A stretch of DNA of 64,000 nucleotides, from the NCBI RefSeq assembly GCF_003011965.1, contig NZ_PXWG01000020.1, positions 1 through 64,000 of the forward strand, in the 5' to 3' direction. The notes beneath the pieces are model-generated. The model made no database searches and was not told the origin of the DNA. It saw only the letters and a list, made by a program, of their open reading frames with translations. The translations under genes were made by a program, and so were the position numbers. Shown here in pieces: positions 25,346 to 34,958 of this stretch (positions are counted from its first letter, which is position 1; every line of letters starts with the position of its first letter). Source of the DNA: Streptosporangium nondiastaticum (GTDB taxonomy: Bacteria; Actinomycetota; Actinomycetes; Streptomycetales; Streptomycetaceae).

Positions 25346-25409
25346 GGGTGGAGACGGATCGGAGCCAGGGCCGAGACGAGGGTGGAGTTCCCGGCATCCG
25401 TCTCCACCC
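25346..25409. repeat. 14-bp inverted repeat upstream of VC0807-type gene
   Basis: Arms GGGTGGAGACGGAT (25346-25359) and its exact complement (25396-25409), 36 bp apart; the motif GGGTGGAG recurs at 25412-25419. The proximal arm covers the probable -35 of the minus-strand gene. The rest of the 392-bp gap 25272-25663 is GC-rich, including a run of ccgccggccg units near 25480-25505, and holds no gene. Confidence 0.55.
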
Positions 25410-25663
25410 CCGGGTGGAGCGGCCCGGGACGGCCCGGTGTCCCGCCGCCGCGGGGCGAGCCACCGCGGCGGACTCAGCCGCCGGCCGCCGGCCGCCGGCC
25501 GACGGCCGTTCGCCCTTCGCCGGTGGCGGCCGGCACCCGGACGCCGCCCGGGGAACACCTCGCGCCGCCCGGCGAAGACACCTCGCGCGGCCCGGCGGCT
25601 CCGCCCGCGGAGCGGTCCCGCACCGCGGCAGCGGCCCCGCGGCGAGCGGTAACGTGGCGCGGC

Positions 25664-26206
25664 GTGACCACAATGATCTGGATCGTCGCCGCGCTGGTCG
25701 TCATCGGCGTCTATCTCAGCTGGACCGCCGGCCGCCTGGACCGCCTGCACAGCCGCATCGACGCCGCCCGCGCCGCCCTGGACGCCCAGCTCCTGCGCCG
25801 CGCCTCCGTCGCCCAGGAGCTCGGCACGGCCGGGGTCCTCGACCCGGCCGCCTCGATCGTGCTCTACCAGGCCGCGCACGCGGCCCGGCAGGCCGAGGAG
25901 GAGCACCGGGAGGTCGCCGAGAGCGAGCTGAGCCAGGCGCTGCGCGCGGTCTTCGCGGAGGCCCCGCAGGTCGAGGTCGTGCGGGATGCCCCGGGTGGTG
26001 AGGAGTCGCTGACCGAGTTGTCCGAGGCGGTGCGCAGGGTGCCCATGGCCAGGCGCTTCCACAACGACGCGGTGCGTGCCGCGCGCGCCGTGCGCAAGCA
26101 CCGCGTGGTGCGCTGGTTCCGCCTCGCGGGCCACGCGCCGTTCCCCATGGCCTTCGAGATGGACGACGAGCCGCCCGCCGTCCTGGAATCCAGGGCGGGC
26201 GGCTGA
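25664..26206 (+). CDS. LemA-like membrane protein
   Basis: 180-aa protein with one N-terminal membrane span (IWIVAALVVIGVYLSW) followed by long helices. RLDRLHSRIDAARAALDAQLLRRASVAQEL resembles the LemA RVEEAWSQIDVQLKRR opening, and RFHNDAVRAARAVRK resembles the LemA YNxAVRxYN segment. Role unknown. The frame runs well upstream, but TAACGT at 25650-25655 lies 8 nt before GTG at 25664, so I choose that codon and predict a leaderless transcript; ATG at 25673 is the alternative. Confidence 0.75.
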   Translation: MTTMIWIVAALVVIGVYLSWTAGRLDRLHSRIDAARAALDAQLLRRASVAQELGTAGVLDPAASIVLYQAAHAARQAEEEHREVAESELSQALRAVFAEAPQVEVVRDAPGGEESLTELSEAVRRVPMARRFHNDAVRAARAVRKHRVVRWFRLAGHAPFPMAFEMDDEPPAVLESRAGG

Positions 26207-26308
26207 GCGGACAAGCCACCGGCCTCCGATTGGCTCTTTTTCCGGGGAATCCCGGCTCGGTTGTATGAGGGTCGCAGCATCACCGCCCTTGATTAGTGAG
26301 GTCACAAC

Positions 26309-27223
26309 GTGTCCAGCACGGTCCCCAGCACGTCCACCACCCCCGAGACCGGTACCGCCCGCGTCAAGCGCGGCATGGCCGAGCAGCTCAAGGGCGGCGT
26401 GATCATGGACGTCGTCAACGCCGAGCAGGCGAAGATCGCCGAGGACGCGGGCGCGGTCGCCGTCATGGCGCTCGAGCGGGTTCCGGCCGACATCCGCAAG
26501 GACGGCGGCGTGGCCCGCATGTCCGACCCCAACATGATCGAAGAGATCATCGGCGCCGTCTCCATCCCGGTCATGGCCAAGTCCCGCATCGGCCACTTCG
26601 TCGAGGCCCAGGTCCTGCAGTCGCTCGGCGTCGACTACATCGACGAGTCCGAGGTCCTCACCCCGGCCGACGAGATCAACCACTCCGACAAGTGGGCGTT
26701 CACCACCCCCTTCGTCTGCGGTGCCACCAACCTGGGCGAGGCCCTGCGCCGCATCGCCGAGGGCGCCGCCATGATCCGCTCCAAGGGCGAGGCCGGCACC
26801 GGCAACGTCGTGGAGGCCGTGCGCCACCTGCGCCAGATCAAGAACGAGATCGCCAAGCTGCGCGGCTTCGACAACAACGAGCTCTTCGCCGCCGCCAAGG
26901 AGCTGCGCGCCCCGTACGAGCTCGTCAAGGAGGTCGCCGAGCTCGGCAAGCTGCCGGTCGTCCTCTTCTCCGCCGGTGGCGTGGCCACCCCCGCCGACGC
27001 CGCGCTGATGCGCCAGCTCGGCGCCGAGGGCGTCTTCGTCGGCTCCGGCATCTTCAAGTCCGGCGACCCGGCCAAGCGCGCCGCCGCCATCGTGAAGGCC
27101 ACCACCTTCTACGACGACCCGAAGGTCATCGCGGACGCCTCCCGCAACCTCGGCGAGGCCATGGTCGGCATCAACTGCGACACCCTCCCCGAGGCCGAGC
27201 GCTACGCCAACCGCGGCTGGTAA
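26309..27223 (+). CDS. pdxS: Pyridoxal 5'-phosphate synthase, lyase subunit
   Basis: 304-aa (beta/alpha)8 enzyme combining ribose 5-phosphate, glyceraldehyde 3-phosphate and ammonia into [40 protein letters not shown] and the catalytic lysines in [14 protein letters not shown] and [12 protein letters not shown] are hallmark sequences. GTG at 26309 with GAGG upstream. It pairs with pdxT 83 bp downstream; together they form the 12+12 synthase. Confidence 0.97.
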   Translation: MSSTVPSTSTTPETGTARVKRGMAEQLKGGVIMDVVNAEQAKIAEDAGAVAVMALERVPADIRKDGGVARMSDPNMIEEIIGAVSIPVMAKSRIGHFVEAQVLQSLGVDYIDESEVLTPADEINHSDKWAFTTPFVCGATNLGEALRRIAEGAAMIRSKGEAGTGNVVEAVRHLRQIKNEIAKLRGFDNNELFAAAKELRAPYELVKEVAELGKLPVVLFSAGGVATPADAALMRQLGAEGVFVGSGIFKSGDPAKRAAAIVKATTFYDDPKVIADASRNLGEAMVGINCDTLPEAERYANRGW

Positions 27224-27306
27224 CACCCACCGCTTCCCCGGCCGGGCGGCCCGCGCGCACGCGGGCCGCCCCGCCGTCGTCGTCCAGACCCCAGACGGAG
27301 AACCCC

Positions 27307-27906
27307 GTGGCACCCCTTTCCACCCCCACCATCGGTGTCCTCGCCCTCCAGGGCGACGTCCGCGAGCACCTCATCGCCCTCGCCGCCGCCGACGCCCTCG
27401 CCCGCCCGGTGCGCCGCCCCGAAGAGCTCGCGGAGATCGACGGCCTGGTGATACCCGGCGGCGAGTCCACCACGATGTCCAAGCTCGCCGTGGTCTTCGG
27501 CATGCTGGAGCCCCTGCGCGAGCGCGTGAAGGCCGGGATGCCCGTCTACGGCACCTGCGCCGGCATGATCATGCTGGCCGACAAGATCCTGGACGGCCGG
27601 GAGGACCAGGAGACGCTCGGCGGCATCGACATGATCGTCCGCCGCAACGCCTTCGGCCGGCAGAACGAGTCCTTCGAGGCGGCCGTCGAGATGGCCGGCA
27701 TCGAGGGCGGCCCCGTCGAGGGCGTCTTCATCCGCGCCCCCTGGGTCGAGTCCGTCGGCGCCGCCGCCGAGGTCGTCGCCACCCACGACGGCCACACCGT
27801 CGCCGTGCGCCAGGGCAACGTGCTGGCCACGTCCTTCCACCCGGAGCTCACCGGTGACCACCGCGTCCACGCGCTGTTCGTGGACATGGTGCGCGCAGCC
27901 CGGTAG
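27307..27906 (+). CDS. pdxT: Pyridoxal 5'-phosphate synthase, glutaminase subunit
   Basis: 199-aa class I glutamine amidotransferase supplying ammonia to Pdx[24 protein letters not shown], the nucleophile in YGTCAGMI (about residue 80) and the His/Glu pair in [10 protein letters not shown] (about 179-181) are all present. GTG at 27307 follows GACGGAG. Cotranscribed with pdxS by position. Confidence 0.96.
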   Translation: MAPLSTPTIGVLALQGDVREHLIALAAADALARPVRRPEELAEIDGLVIPGGESTTMSKLAVVFGMLEPLRERVKAGMPVYGTCAGMIMLADKILDGREDQETLGGIDMIVRRNAFGRQNESFEAAVEMAGIEGGPVEGVFIRAPWVESVGAAAEVVATHDGHTVAVRQGNVLATSFHPELTGDHRVHALFVDMVRAAR

Positions 27907-27969
27907 CCCGGTCCCGGTAGGATCTCTGTCGTTCGTTTCAGAATTTGGTTACGCGAAGGAGACAGGCAG

Positions 27970-28722
27970 ATGTCCGGCCACTCTAAATGGGCTACGACGA
28001 AGCACAAGAAGGCCGTGATCGACGCCAAGCGCGGCAAGCTCTTCGCGAAGCTGATCAAGAACATCGAGGTCGCGGCCCGCATGGGCGGCGTCGACATCGA
28101 GGGCAACCCGACGCTCTACGACGCCATCCAGAAGGCGAAGAAGCAGTCGGTCCCGAACAAGAACATCGACTCCGCGGTCAAGCGCGGCGGCGGCCTCGAG
28201 GCCGGCGGCGCCGACTACGAGACGATCATGTACGAGGGCTACGGTCCGAACGGCGTCGCGGTCCTCATCGAGTGCCTCACCGACAACCGCAACCGCGCCG
28301 CCTCCGACGTGCGCGTCGCCATGACCCGCAACGGCGGCTCCATGGCCGACCCGGGCTCGGTGTCGTACCTGTTCAACCGCAAGGGCGTCATCATCGTCCC
28401 CAAGGGCGAGCTGACCGAGGACGACGTCCTGGGCGCGGTCCTGGACGCCGGTGCCGAGGAGGTCAACGACCTCGGCGAGAGCTTCGAGGTCATCAGCGAG
28501 GCCACCGACCTGGTCGCGGTCCGCACCGCGCTCCAGGAGGCGGGCATCGACTACGACTCCGCCGAGGCCAACTTCGTCCCCACCATGCAGGTGGAGCTCG
28601 ACGAGGACGCCGCGCGCAAGATCTTCAAGCTGATCGACGCGCTCGAGGACAGCGACGACGTCCAGAACGTGTTCGCCAACTTCGACGTCTCCGACGACGT
28701 CATGGCCAAGGTCGACGCGTAA
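27970..28722 (+). CDS. yebC: YebC/PmpR family protein
   Basis: 250-aa protein opening [14 protein letters not shown], the invariant YebC N-terminus. The family includes DNA-binding regulators and, from recent work, factors that help ribosomes through proline-rich stretches. ATG at 27970 has a strong AAGGAGA site. TAGGAT at 27918-27923 is a plausible -10. The terminator at 28744-28779 separates it from ruvC, so here it is not in the ruv operon. Confidence 0.95.
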   Translation: MSGHSKWATTKHKKAVIDAKRGKLFAKLIKNIEVAARMGGVDIEGNPTLYDAIQKAKKQSVPNKNIDSAVKRGGGLEAGGADYETIMYEGYGPNGVAVLIECLTDNRNRAASDVRVAMTRNGGSMADPGSVSYLFNRKGVIIVPKGELTEDDVLGAVLDAGAEEVNDLGESFEVISEATDLVAVRTALQEAGIDYDSAEANFVPTMQVELDEDAARKIFKLIDALEDSDDVQNVFANFDVSDDVMAKVDA

Positions 28723-28743
28723 GACATCCGGCTGCGGCCGGCG

Positions 28744-28779
28744 GACGGGCCGGCGGGGAACACACCCCGCCGGCCCGTC
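28744..28779 (+). terminator. Terminator of yebC
   Basis: Perfect 15-bp stem (28744-28758 with 28765-28779), loop AACACA. Confidence 0.85.
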
Positions 28780-28793
28780 GGCATGATCGGCCG

Positions 28794-28816
28794 TTGTCAG
28801 TGGCAGCCGGTAGCCT
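28794..28816 (+). promoter_or_regulatory. PafBC-type DNA-damage promoter of ruvCAB
   Basis: TTGTCAGTG (28794-28802), 8 bases, TAGCCT (28811-28816): exact match to the mycobacterial RecA-independent damage promoter TTGTCRGTG-N8-TANNNT. The same motif precedes rarA. Confidence 0.8.
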
Positions 28817-28844
28817 GCCCGGGCAGGTGAGCTGAGGAGGGGCG

Positions 28845-29396
28845 ATGCGGGTACTGGGCGTGGACCCGGGGCTGACGCGGTGCGGCGTCGGCGTGGTCGA
28901 GGGCACCGCGGGGCGCCCGCTGCGCATGATCGGCGTCGGAGTCGTCCGCACCCCCGCGGACGCCGAGGTCGCCGACCGCCTCGTCCTCATAGAGCGCGGC
29001 ATCGAGCAGTGGCTCGACGAGCACCGGCCCGAATACGTCGCCGTGGAGCGCGTCTTCAGCCAGCACAACGTCCGTACGGTCATGGGCACCGCCCAGGCCA
29101 GCGCCGTCGCCATGCTCTGCGCCGCCCGCCGCGGCCTGCCCGTCGCCCTGCACACCCCCAGCGAGGTCAAGGCGGCCGTCACCGGCTCCGGCCGGGCCGA
29201 CAAGGCCCAGGTCGGCTCCATGGTCACCCGCCTCCTGCGGCTCGACGCCCCGCCGAAGCCCGCCGACGCCGCCGACGCCCTGGCCCTGGCCATCTGCCAC
29301 ATCTGGCGCGCCCCGGCGGCAGGCCGCCTGCAGCAGCTCGCCGCCGCCCAGCGCCGCGCCACCGCTCCCGTACGCCTCCCGAAGGGCACCCGATGA
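28845..29396 (+). CDS. ruvC: Holliday junction resolvase RuvC
   Basis: 183-aa endonuclease that cuts Holliday junctions after RuvAB branch migration. [20 protein letters not shown] carries the first catalytic aspartate (D7); the Glu in [10 protein letters not shown], and the C-terminal D-x-x-D in [14 protein letters not shown] complete the site. ATG at 28845 with GAGGAGGGG upstream. First gene of ruvCAB, behind a damage-type promoter; the TGA overlaps ruvA by 4 nt. Confidence 0.96.
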   Translation: MRVLGVDPGLTRCGVGVVEGTAGRPLRMIGVGVVRTPADAEVADRLVLIERGIEQWLDEHRPEYVAVERVFSQHNVRTVMGTAQASAVAMLCAARRGLPVALHTPSEVKAAVTGSGRADKAQVGSMVTRLLRLDAPPKPADAADALALAICHIWRAPAAGRLQQLAAAQRRATAPVRLPKGTR

Positions 29397-30007
29397 TCGC
29401 CTTCGTCTCCGGCCCCGTCGCCGCCCTCGCCCCCGACACCGCGGTCGTCGAGGTCGGCGGCATCGGCATGGCCGTCCAGTGCACGCCCGGCACGCTGGCC
29501 GGCCTCCGCGTCGGGCAGCAGGCCCGCCTCGCCACCTCCCTCGTCGTCCGCGAGGACTCCCTGACCCTCTACGGATTCGCCGACGACGACGAGCGCCAGA
29601 CCTTCGAACTGCTGCAGACCGCCAGCGGAGTGGGCCCCCGCCTCGCCCAGGCCATGCTCGCCGTCCACAGCCCCGACGCCCTCCGGCAGGCCTTCGCCTC
29701 GGGCGACGAGAAGGCGCTCACCGCCGTCCCCGGCATCGGCAAGAAGGGCGCGCAGAAGCTGCTCCTGGAGCTGAAGGACCGGCTCGGCAAGCCCGTCGGC
29801 TCCGCCGCAGCCCCGGCTCCCGCCGCTGCGGGGTGGCGCGATCAGCTGCAGGCCGCGCTCGTCGGACTCGGCTATGCCGCCCGCGAGGCGGACGAGGCGG
29901 TGGAGGCGGTGGCGCCCCGGGCGGAGGCTGTTCTCGCCGACGGCGGTCAGCCGCAGGTCGGCCAGCTGTTGCGCGCCGCGCTGCAGACGCTGAACCGGGC
30001 GCGGTGA
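29393..30007 (+). CDS. ruvA: Holliday junction branch migration protein RuvA
   Basis: 204-aa junction-binding subunit: N-terminal OB fold ([15 protein letters not shown] to [13 protein letters not shown]), central helix-hairpin-helix motifs ([23 protein letters not shown]), an Ala/Pro linker and the C-terminal domain III that contacts RuvB. ATG at 29393 overlaps the ruvC stop (ATGA). Confidence 0.95.
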   Translation: MIAFVSGPVAALAPDTAVVEVGGIGMAVQCTPGTLAGLRVGQQARLATSLVVREDSLTLYGFADDDERQTFELLQTASGVGPRLAQAMLAVHSPDALRQAFASGDEKALTAVPGIGKKGAQKLLLELKDRLGKPVGSAAAPAPAAAGWRDQLQAALVGLGYAAREADEAVEAVAPRAEAVLADGGQPQVGQLLRAALQTLNRAR

Positions 30008-30080
30008 GTCATTCGGAGGGCGCCCCCGGCGCTGCGGAACGACTGCCCGCAAACCACCATCCAACCGTGAGGTTCAACCC

Positions 30081-31169
30081 GTGAACTGGGACGACGAATC
30101 CGCATACGCGGAGCCCCCGGCAGGCGACCGCCTCGTCGGCACCGCCGCCGACGGCGAGGACCGGGCCGTCGAGGCCGCGCTGCGCCCCAAGGACCTCGGC
30201 GAGTTCGTCGGCCAGGAGCGCGTCCGCGAGCAGCTCGACCTCGTCCTCAAGGCCGCCCGAGCCCGCGGCGCCACCGCCGACCACGTGCTGCTCTCCGGCG
30301 CCCCCGGGCTCGGCAAGACCACCCTCTCGATGATCATCGCGGCCGAGATGGGCGCCCCCATCCGCATCACCTCCGGCCCCGCCATCCAGCACGCCGGCGA
30401 CCTCGCCGCGATCCTCTCCTCCCTCACGGAGGGAGAGGTCCTCTTCCTCGACGAGATCCACCGCATGTCGCGGCCCGCCGAGGAGATGCTCTACATGGCC
30501 ATGGAGGACTTCCGCGTCGACGTGATCGTCGGCAAGGGCCCCGGCGCCACCGCCATCCCCCTGGAGCTGCCGCCCTTCACCCTCGTCGGCGCCACCACCC
30601 GGGCCGGCCTCCTGCCGCCCCCGCTGCGCGACCGCTTCGGCTTCACCGGGCACATGGAGTTCTACGCCCCCGCCGAGCTGCAGCGCGTGGTGCACCGCTC
30701 CGCCCGCCTGCTGGACGTGGACATAGCGGATGAGGGCGCCGCCGAGATCGCCGGCCGCTCCCGCGGCACCCCCCGCATCGCGAACCGCCTGCTGCGCCGC
30801 GTCCGCGACTACGCCCAGGTCAAGGCCGACGGAGTGATCACCCGCGAGATCGCCGCCCAGGCCCTGGACGTCTACGAGGTCGACGCCCGCGGTCTCGACC
30901 GCCTCGACCGCGCCGTCCTGACGGCCCTCCTCAAGCTCTTCGGCGGCGGCCCGGTCGGCCTGTCGACGCTGGCCGTGGCCGTCGGCGAGGAGCGCGAGAC
31001 GGTCGAGGAGGTCGCCGAGCCGTTCCTCGTCCGCGAGGGCCTGCTGGCCCGTACGCCCAGGGGCCGCATCGCCACCCCCGCCGCGTGGGAGCACCTCGGC
31101 CTCACGCGCGAGGCGGGTGCGGCGGGCCTCGCGGGCACCCCGCCCCAGCAGGGCCTCTTCGGCGGGTGA
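30081..31169 (+). CDS. ruvB: Holliday junction branch migration helicase RuvB
   Basis: 362-aa AAA+ motor: Walker [10 protein letters not shown] (about residue 76), Walker B FLDEIHRM, sensor 1 GATTRAG, arginine finger region [11 protein letters not shown], and a winged-helix C-terminus. GTG at 30081; ruvA ends 73 bp upstream, with no intervening terminator. Completes the RuvABC set. Confidence 0.96.
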   Translation: MNWDDESAYAEPPAGDRLVGTAADGEDRAVEAALRPKDLGEFVGQERVREQLDLVLKAARARGATADHVLLSGAPGLGKTTLSMIIAAEMGAPIRITSGPAIQHAGDLAAILSSLTEGEVLFLDEIHRMSRPAEEMLYMAMEDFRVDVIVGKGPGATAIPLELPPFTLVGATTRAGLLPPPLRDRFGFTGHMEFYAPAELQRVVHRSARLLDVDIADEGAAEIAGRSRGTPRIANRLLRRVRDYAQVKADGVITREIAAQALDVYEVDARGLDRLDRAVLTALLKLFGGGPVGLSTLAVAVGEERETVEEVAEPFLVREGLLARTPRGRIATPAAWEHLGLTREAGAAGLAGTPPQQGLFGG

Positions 31170-31216
31170 CGGCGCGGGGGCTGGTCCGGTCAGGAACCAC
31201 GGTGCCATGCTGGGCG

Positions 31217-31246
31217 TTGTTCCATAGGCGCGGACTCGCTTAGACT
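31217..31246 (+). promoter_or_regulatory. Promoter of yajC-secDF-apt
   Basis: TTGTTC (31217-31222), 18-bp spacer, TAGACT (31241-31246); leader about 75 nt to the yajC GTG. Confidence 0.65.
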
Positions 31247-31330
31247 CCGCCGATGCCGTCCGGAACCGGCACGGCATACCACCCCCGTAGAAGGCCGCCT
31301 CCCGCGGTCGTGTGAAGGAAACCCCGTCCC

Positions 31331-31852
31331 GTGAATATCGTGACTCTCCTGCCGTTCATCGTGCTCATCGGGGCCATGTTCCTGATGACGCGGTCCGCCA
31401 AGAACAAGCAGCGCCAGGCGGCGCAGATGCGCGATCAGATGCAGCCGGGCACCGGTGTGCGGACGATCGGCGGCATGTACGCCACCGTCAAGGAGGTCAA
31501 CGACGACACGGTCCTCCTCGAGGTGGCCCCCGGCGTCCACGCCATCTACGCGAAGAACGCCATCGGCGCCGTCCTGGAGGACGCCGAGTACAACCGCATC
31601 GTCCACGGCATCGAGCCGCACGACTCCGAGACCCCTGTCGTCCCGGACGACGCGTCGTCGCTGACCGAGGGCGAGGCCCCGGCGGCCGGCAAGAAGATCG
31701 ACCTGGGCAAGGGCGAGGCCGCCGAGGCGGAGCGGGCCGCGGAGCCGGAGTCCGCGGACAAGGACAGGGGCGCGGAGCCGCAGGCCAAGGACGCGAAGGA
31801 CGCCAAGGGCGCCGAGCGGGACGGCAAGGACGGCGACACCGAAGCGAAGTAG
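31331..31852 (+). CDS. yajC: Preprotein translocase subunit YajC
   Basis: 173-aa protein. The N-terminal span LLPFIVLIGAMFLMTRSAKNKQRQ and the YajC domain (about 20-90, with GTGVRTIGGMYATVKEV) are typical. The C-terminal 80 residues are a very charged Lys/Glu/Asp/Ala tail, making it longer than E. coli YajC (110 aa). It works with SecDF at the Sec translocon. GTG at 31331. Confidence 0.92.
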   Translation: MNIVTLLPFIVLIGAMFLMTRSAKNKQRQAAQMRDQMQPGTGVRTIGGMYATVKEVNDDTVLLEVAPGVHAIYAKNAIGAVLEDAEYNRIVHGIEPHDSETPVVPDDASSLTEGEAPAAGKKIDLGKGEAAEAERAAEPESADKDRGAEPQAKDAKDAKGAERDGKDGDTEAK

Positions 31853-31860
31853 CCCATCGG

Positions 31861-31900
31861 GGAACCGCGGAGCACTGCTCGGTCAGTGCGCCGCGGTTCC
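31861..31900 (+). terminator. Long stem-loop between yajC and secD
   Basis: Ten-base arms (31861-31870 and 31891-31900) with an inner 6-bp stem (31872-31877 with 31884-31889). Could be an attenuator or processing site inside the operon; a TAGGCT at 31910-31915 may restart transcription for secD. Confidence 0.5.
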
Positions 31901-31999
31901 CTGACGGTCTAGGCTCCGGCGGGGGGCAGGTCCCCACTACATTCGTGGCCGCCCGGCAACAGCACGGCCCCGGGCGGTTGGACAGGGAGAAACGACAAG

Positions 32000-33853
32000 G
32001 TGGCAGCACCGAAGAAGGGCCGCAGGTCCCCGGGCGGCCAGGGCAGGCCGGGCCGGGTCCTGGCCCTGATCCTGATCGCCATGGTGGCGCTCACCGGGGG
32101 GATGTTCGCCTCCGGGCGGACCACGCCGCGGTTGGGCATCGACCTCGCGGGCGGTACCAGCTTCACGCTGGAGGCCAAGAACGAGCCCGGCAAGCCCAAC
32201 GCGATCAACCCGACCAATATGAACACCGCGGTCGGCATCATCGAGCGGCGCGTCAACGGTCTCGGCGTCACCGAGGCCGAGGTCCAGACGCAGGGCGACA
32301 ACCACATCATCGTGAACATCCCCAAGGGGACGAACGCGAAGCAGGCCCGCCAGCAGGTCGGCACCACCGCCAAGCTCGGCTTCCGCCCCGTGCTGTCCGT
32401 GGCCCCCGGTGCGAAGACCGAGCCCACTCCCAACGCGTCCTCTCCCGGTAAGGACTCCGGCAAGGACAAGGACAAGGCGAAGGACGAGAAGGCCAAGGAC
32501 GACAAGAACAAGCCGTCCGGCTCGCCCTCCGCCTCCGCTTCGGTCGGCAGCCCCTCGTCGAGCGCGAGCCCGCGCCAGCAGGGCCGCCCCGTCACCGACG
32601 CCGTCAAGGCCGACGCCACCCCGTCCGCCTCGCCCGTCGCCAAGGACGACAAGGCGAAGGACGAGAAGAAGGACGACGCCAAGAAGGACGACAAGGCGAA
32701 GGACGACAAGTCCAAGGAGCCCACGCCGTCCCCGGCCGACGCCGCCGCGCTGCAGAAGAAGCTCGACGCCCTCGACTGCACCACCCCCGAGGGCCGCGCC
32801 AAGGCCAACGAGGCCGCTGCGGCCGCCAAGACCACTGACGTCATCGTCGCGTGCAAGAAGGACGGCTCGGCCAAGGAGATCCTCGGCCCGGTGTCCGTCG
32901 AGGGCACCAACGTCACCGGCGCCAGCGCCGTCTTCGACAGCCAGCAGGGGCGCGGCTGGATCGTCCAGCTGAAGTTCGACTCCACCGGCTCCAAGAAGTT
33001 CGCCGACGTCACCGGCCAGCTCGCGACCAAGCAGCCCCCGCAGAACCAGTTCGCGATCGTCCTGGACGGCGAGGTCGTCTCCGACCCGTCCGTCTCCACC
33101 TCGATCTCGGGCGGCCAGGCGGAGATCTCCGGCGGCTTCACCCAGACCAGCGCCCAGGACCTCGCCAACGTGCTGTCCTACGGCGCCCTGCCGCTCTCCT
33201 TCGACGTCGTCACCGAGCAGACGGTCACCGCCGCGCTCGGCGGCGAGCAGCTGCGCGCCGGTCTCCTCGCCGGTGCCATCGGCCTCGCCCTGGTCGTCGT
33301 CTACCTCGTGGCGTACTACCGCGGTCTCGCGCTCGTCGCCCTCGCCAGCCTCCTGTGCTCGGCGATCCTCACGTACACGATCATGGTGCTGCTGGGCCAG
33401 GCCATCGGCTTCGCGCTGAACCTGCCGGCCGTCTGCGGTGCGATCGTCGCGATCGGCATCACCGCCGACTCCTTCATCGTCTACTTCGAGCGCATCCGCG
33501 ACGAGATCCGCGAGGGACGCACGCTGCGCCCGGCCGTCGAGCGCGGCTGGCCGCGCGCCCGCCGCACGATCCTGGTCTCGGACTTCGTGTCGTTCCTCGC
33601 CGCCGCCGTGCTCTTCATCGTCACCGTCGGCAAGGTGCAGGGCTTCGCGTTCACGCTCGGCCTGACCACCCTCCTCGACGTCGTCGTGGTCTTCTTCTTC
33701 ACCAAGCCGCTGATGACGGTCCTGGCCCGCCGCAAGTTCTTCGCGAGCGGCCACCCCTGGTCCGGGCTCGACCCCAAGCGGCTCGGCGCCAGGCCGCCGC
33801 TGCGGGCTTCCCGCCGCCGCCCCTCCGCCCCCGTCGACCCGAAGGAGGCGTGA
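32000..33853 (+). CDS. secD: Protein translocase subunit SecD
   Basis: 617-aa RND-type subunit using the proton gradient to finish protein export. One N-terminal span precedes LGIDLAGGTSF, the external P1 domain, and five C-terminal spans with ITADSFIVYFERIRDE. A low-complexity insert of about 110 residues (about 137-247; Lys/Asp/Ser/Pro repeats such as KDDKAKDEKK) splits the external domain and explains the large size. GTG at 32000 with GGGAGAAA upstream. SecF begins 1 bp after its stop. Confidence 0.95.
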   Translation: MAAPKKGRRSPGGQGRPGRVLALILIAMVALTGGMFASGRTTPRLGIDLAGGTSFTLEAKNEPGKPNAINPTNMNTAVGIIERRVNGLGVTEAEVQTQGDNHIIVNIPKGTNAKQARQQVGTTAKLGFRPVLSVAPGAKTEPTPNASSPGKDSGKDKDKAKDEKAKDDKNKPSGSPSASASVGSPSSSASPRQQGRPVTDAVKADATPSASPVAKDDKAKDEKKDDAKKDDKAKDDKSKEPTPSPADAAALQKKLDALDCTTPEGRAKANEAAAAAKTTDVIVACKKDGSAKEILGPVSVEGTNVTGASAVFDSQQGRGWIVQLKFDSTGSKKFADVTGQLATKQPPQNQFAIVLDGEVVSDPSVSTSISGGQAEISGGFTQTSAQDLANVLSYGALPLSFDVVTEQTVTAALGGEQLRAGLLAGAIGLALVVVYLVAYYRGLALVALASLLCSAILTYTIMVLLGQAIGFALNLPAVCGAIVAIGITADSFIVYFERIRDEIREGRTLRPAVERGWPRARRTILVSDFVSFLAAAVLFIVTVGKVQGFAFTLGLTTLLDVVVVFFFTKPLMTVLARRKFFASGHPWSGLDPKRLGARPPLRASRRRPSAPVDPKEA

Positions 33854-33854
33854 G

Positions 33855-34958
33855 ATGTCCAAGCTCGGCAATCTCGGTGCCCGGCTCTACCGCGGCGAGG
33901 TCGGCTACGACTTCGTGGCCAAGCGGAAGATCTGGTACGGCATCTCGATCCTCATCACCATCACGGCCATCGTCGGCCTGGCGGTGCGGGGCCTGAACTT
34001 CGGCATCGAGTTCTCCGGCGGCGCGGTCTTCACCACGCCCAGCACCAAGGTCTCGGCCGAATCGGCCCGCGTGATCGCGGAGGAGGCCTCCGGCCACACG
34101 GCGATCGCCCAGAAGCTCGGCAACGGCCCGCTGCGCATCCAGGTCAGCGACGTCACCACCGAGCAGTCGCGCGCCACCCAGGAAGCCCTGGCGAAGAAGC
34201 TCGGCGTCTCCACGGACAAGGTCAACACCGACATCGTCGGCCCCAGCTGGGGCGACCAGATCGCCAACAAGGCGTGGACCGGCCTGGCCGTCTTCATGAT
34301 CCTCGTGGTGATCTACCTCGCGATCGCCTTCGAGTGGCGGATGGCGCTCGCCGCCCTGGTCGCGCTGATCCACGACCTCACGATCACCGTCGGCGTCTAC
34401 GCCCTGGTCGGTTTCGAGGTCACCCCGGGCACCGTGATCGGTCTGCTCACCATCCTCGGTTACTCCCTCTACGACACCGTCGTCGTCTTCGACGGCCTGA
34501 AGGAGAGCTCGAAGGACATCACGAAGCAGACCCGCTTCACGTACAGCGAGATCGCCAACCGCAGCCTCAACGGCACCCTGGTGCGCTCGATCAACACCAC
34601 CGTCGTGGCCCTGCTGCCGGTCGCCGGCCTGCTGTTCATCGGCGGCGGCTTCCTCGGCGCGGGCATGCTCAACGACATCTCGCTCGCCCTGTTCGTCGGC
34701 CTCGCGGCCGGCGCCTACTCCTCGATCTTCATCGCCACCCCGCTCGTCGCCGACTTCAAGGAGCGCGACCCGCAGATGAAGGCCCTCGCCAAGCGGGTGC
34801 GCGCCAAGCGCGCCGCCGCGGCCGCGAAGGGCGAGGCCGAGGCCGAGCCGAGCGACGCCGTCCCCGGCGCCGAGGACGAGGACCCCGCCGGCAACGCCGG
34901 TGTCGTCGCCCCCCGTGCCCGCGGCAGCCGCGGCCGTGCCCAGGGGAAGCGCCGATGA
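33855..34958 (+). CDS. secF: Protein translocase subunit SecF
   Basis: 367-aa partner of SecD: LNFGIEFSGGAVF after the first span, then five C-terminal spans including GYSLYDTVVVFDGLKE. The cytoplasmic tail is basic and then Pro/Arg-rich. ATG at 33855, immediately after secD; the TGA overlaps apt by 4 nt. Confidence 0.95.
   Translation: MSKLGNLGARLYRGEVGYDFVAKRKIWYGISILITITAIVGLAVRGLNFGIEFSGGAVFTTPSTKVSAESARVIAEEASGHTAIAQKLGNGPLRIQVSDVTTEQSRATQEALAKKLGVSTDKVNTDIVGPSWGDQIANKAWTGLAVFMILVVIYLAIAFEWRMALAALVALIHDLTITVGVYALVGFEVTPGTVIGLLTILGYSLYDTVVVFDGLKESSKDITKQTRFTYSEIANRSLNGTLVRSINTTVVALLPVAGLLFIGGGFLGAGMLNDISLALFVGLAAGAYSSIFIATPLVADFKERDPQMKALAKRVRAKRAAAAAKGEAEAEPSDAVPGAEDEDPAGNAGVVAPRARGSRGRAQGKRR

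Noticed and set aside
25470..25510. Run of ccgccggccg units resembling a short tandem repeat
   Set aside because: Simple GC-rich low complexity with no regular period beyond a few bases; not a CRISPR or iteron array.
28270..28300. TTGTCGGTG on the minus strand inside yebC
   Set aside because: It is within coding sequence and lacks TANNNT after 8 bases, so not a PafBC promoter.
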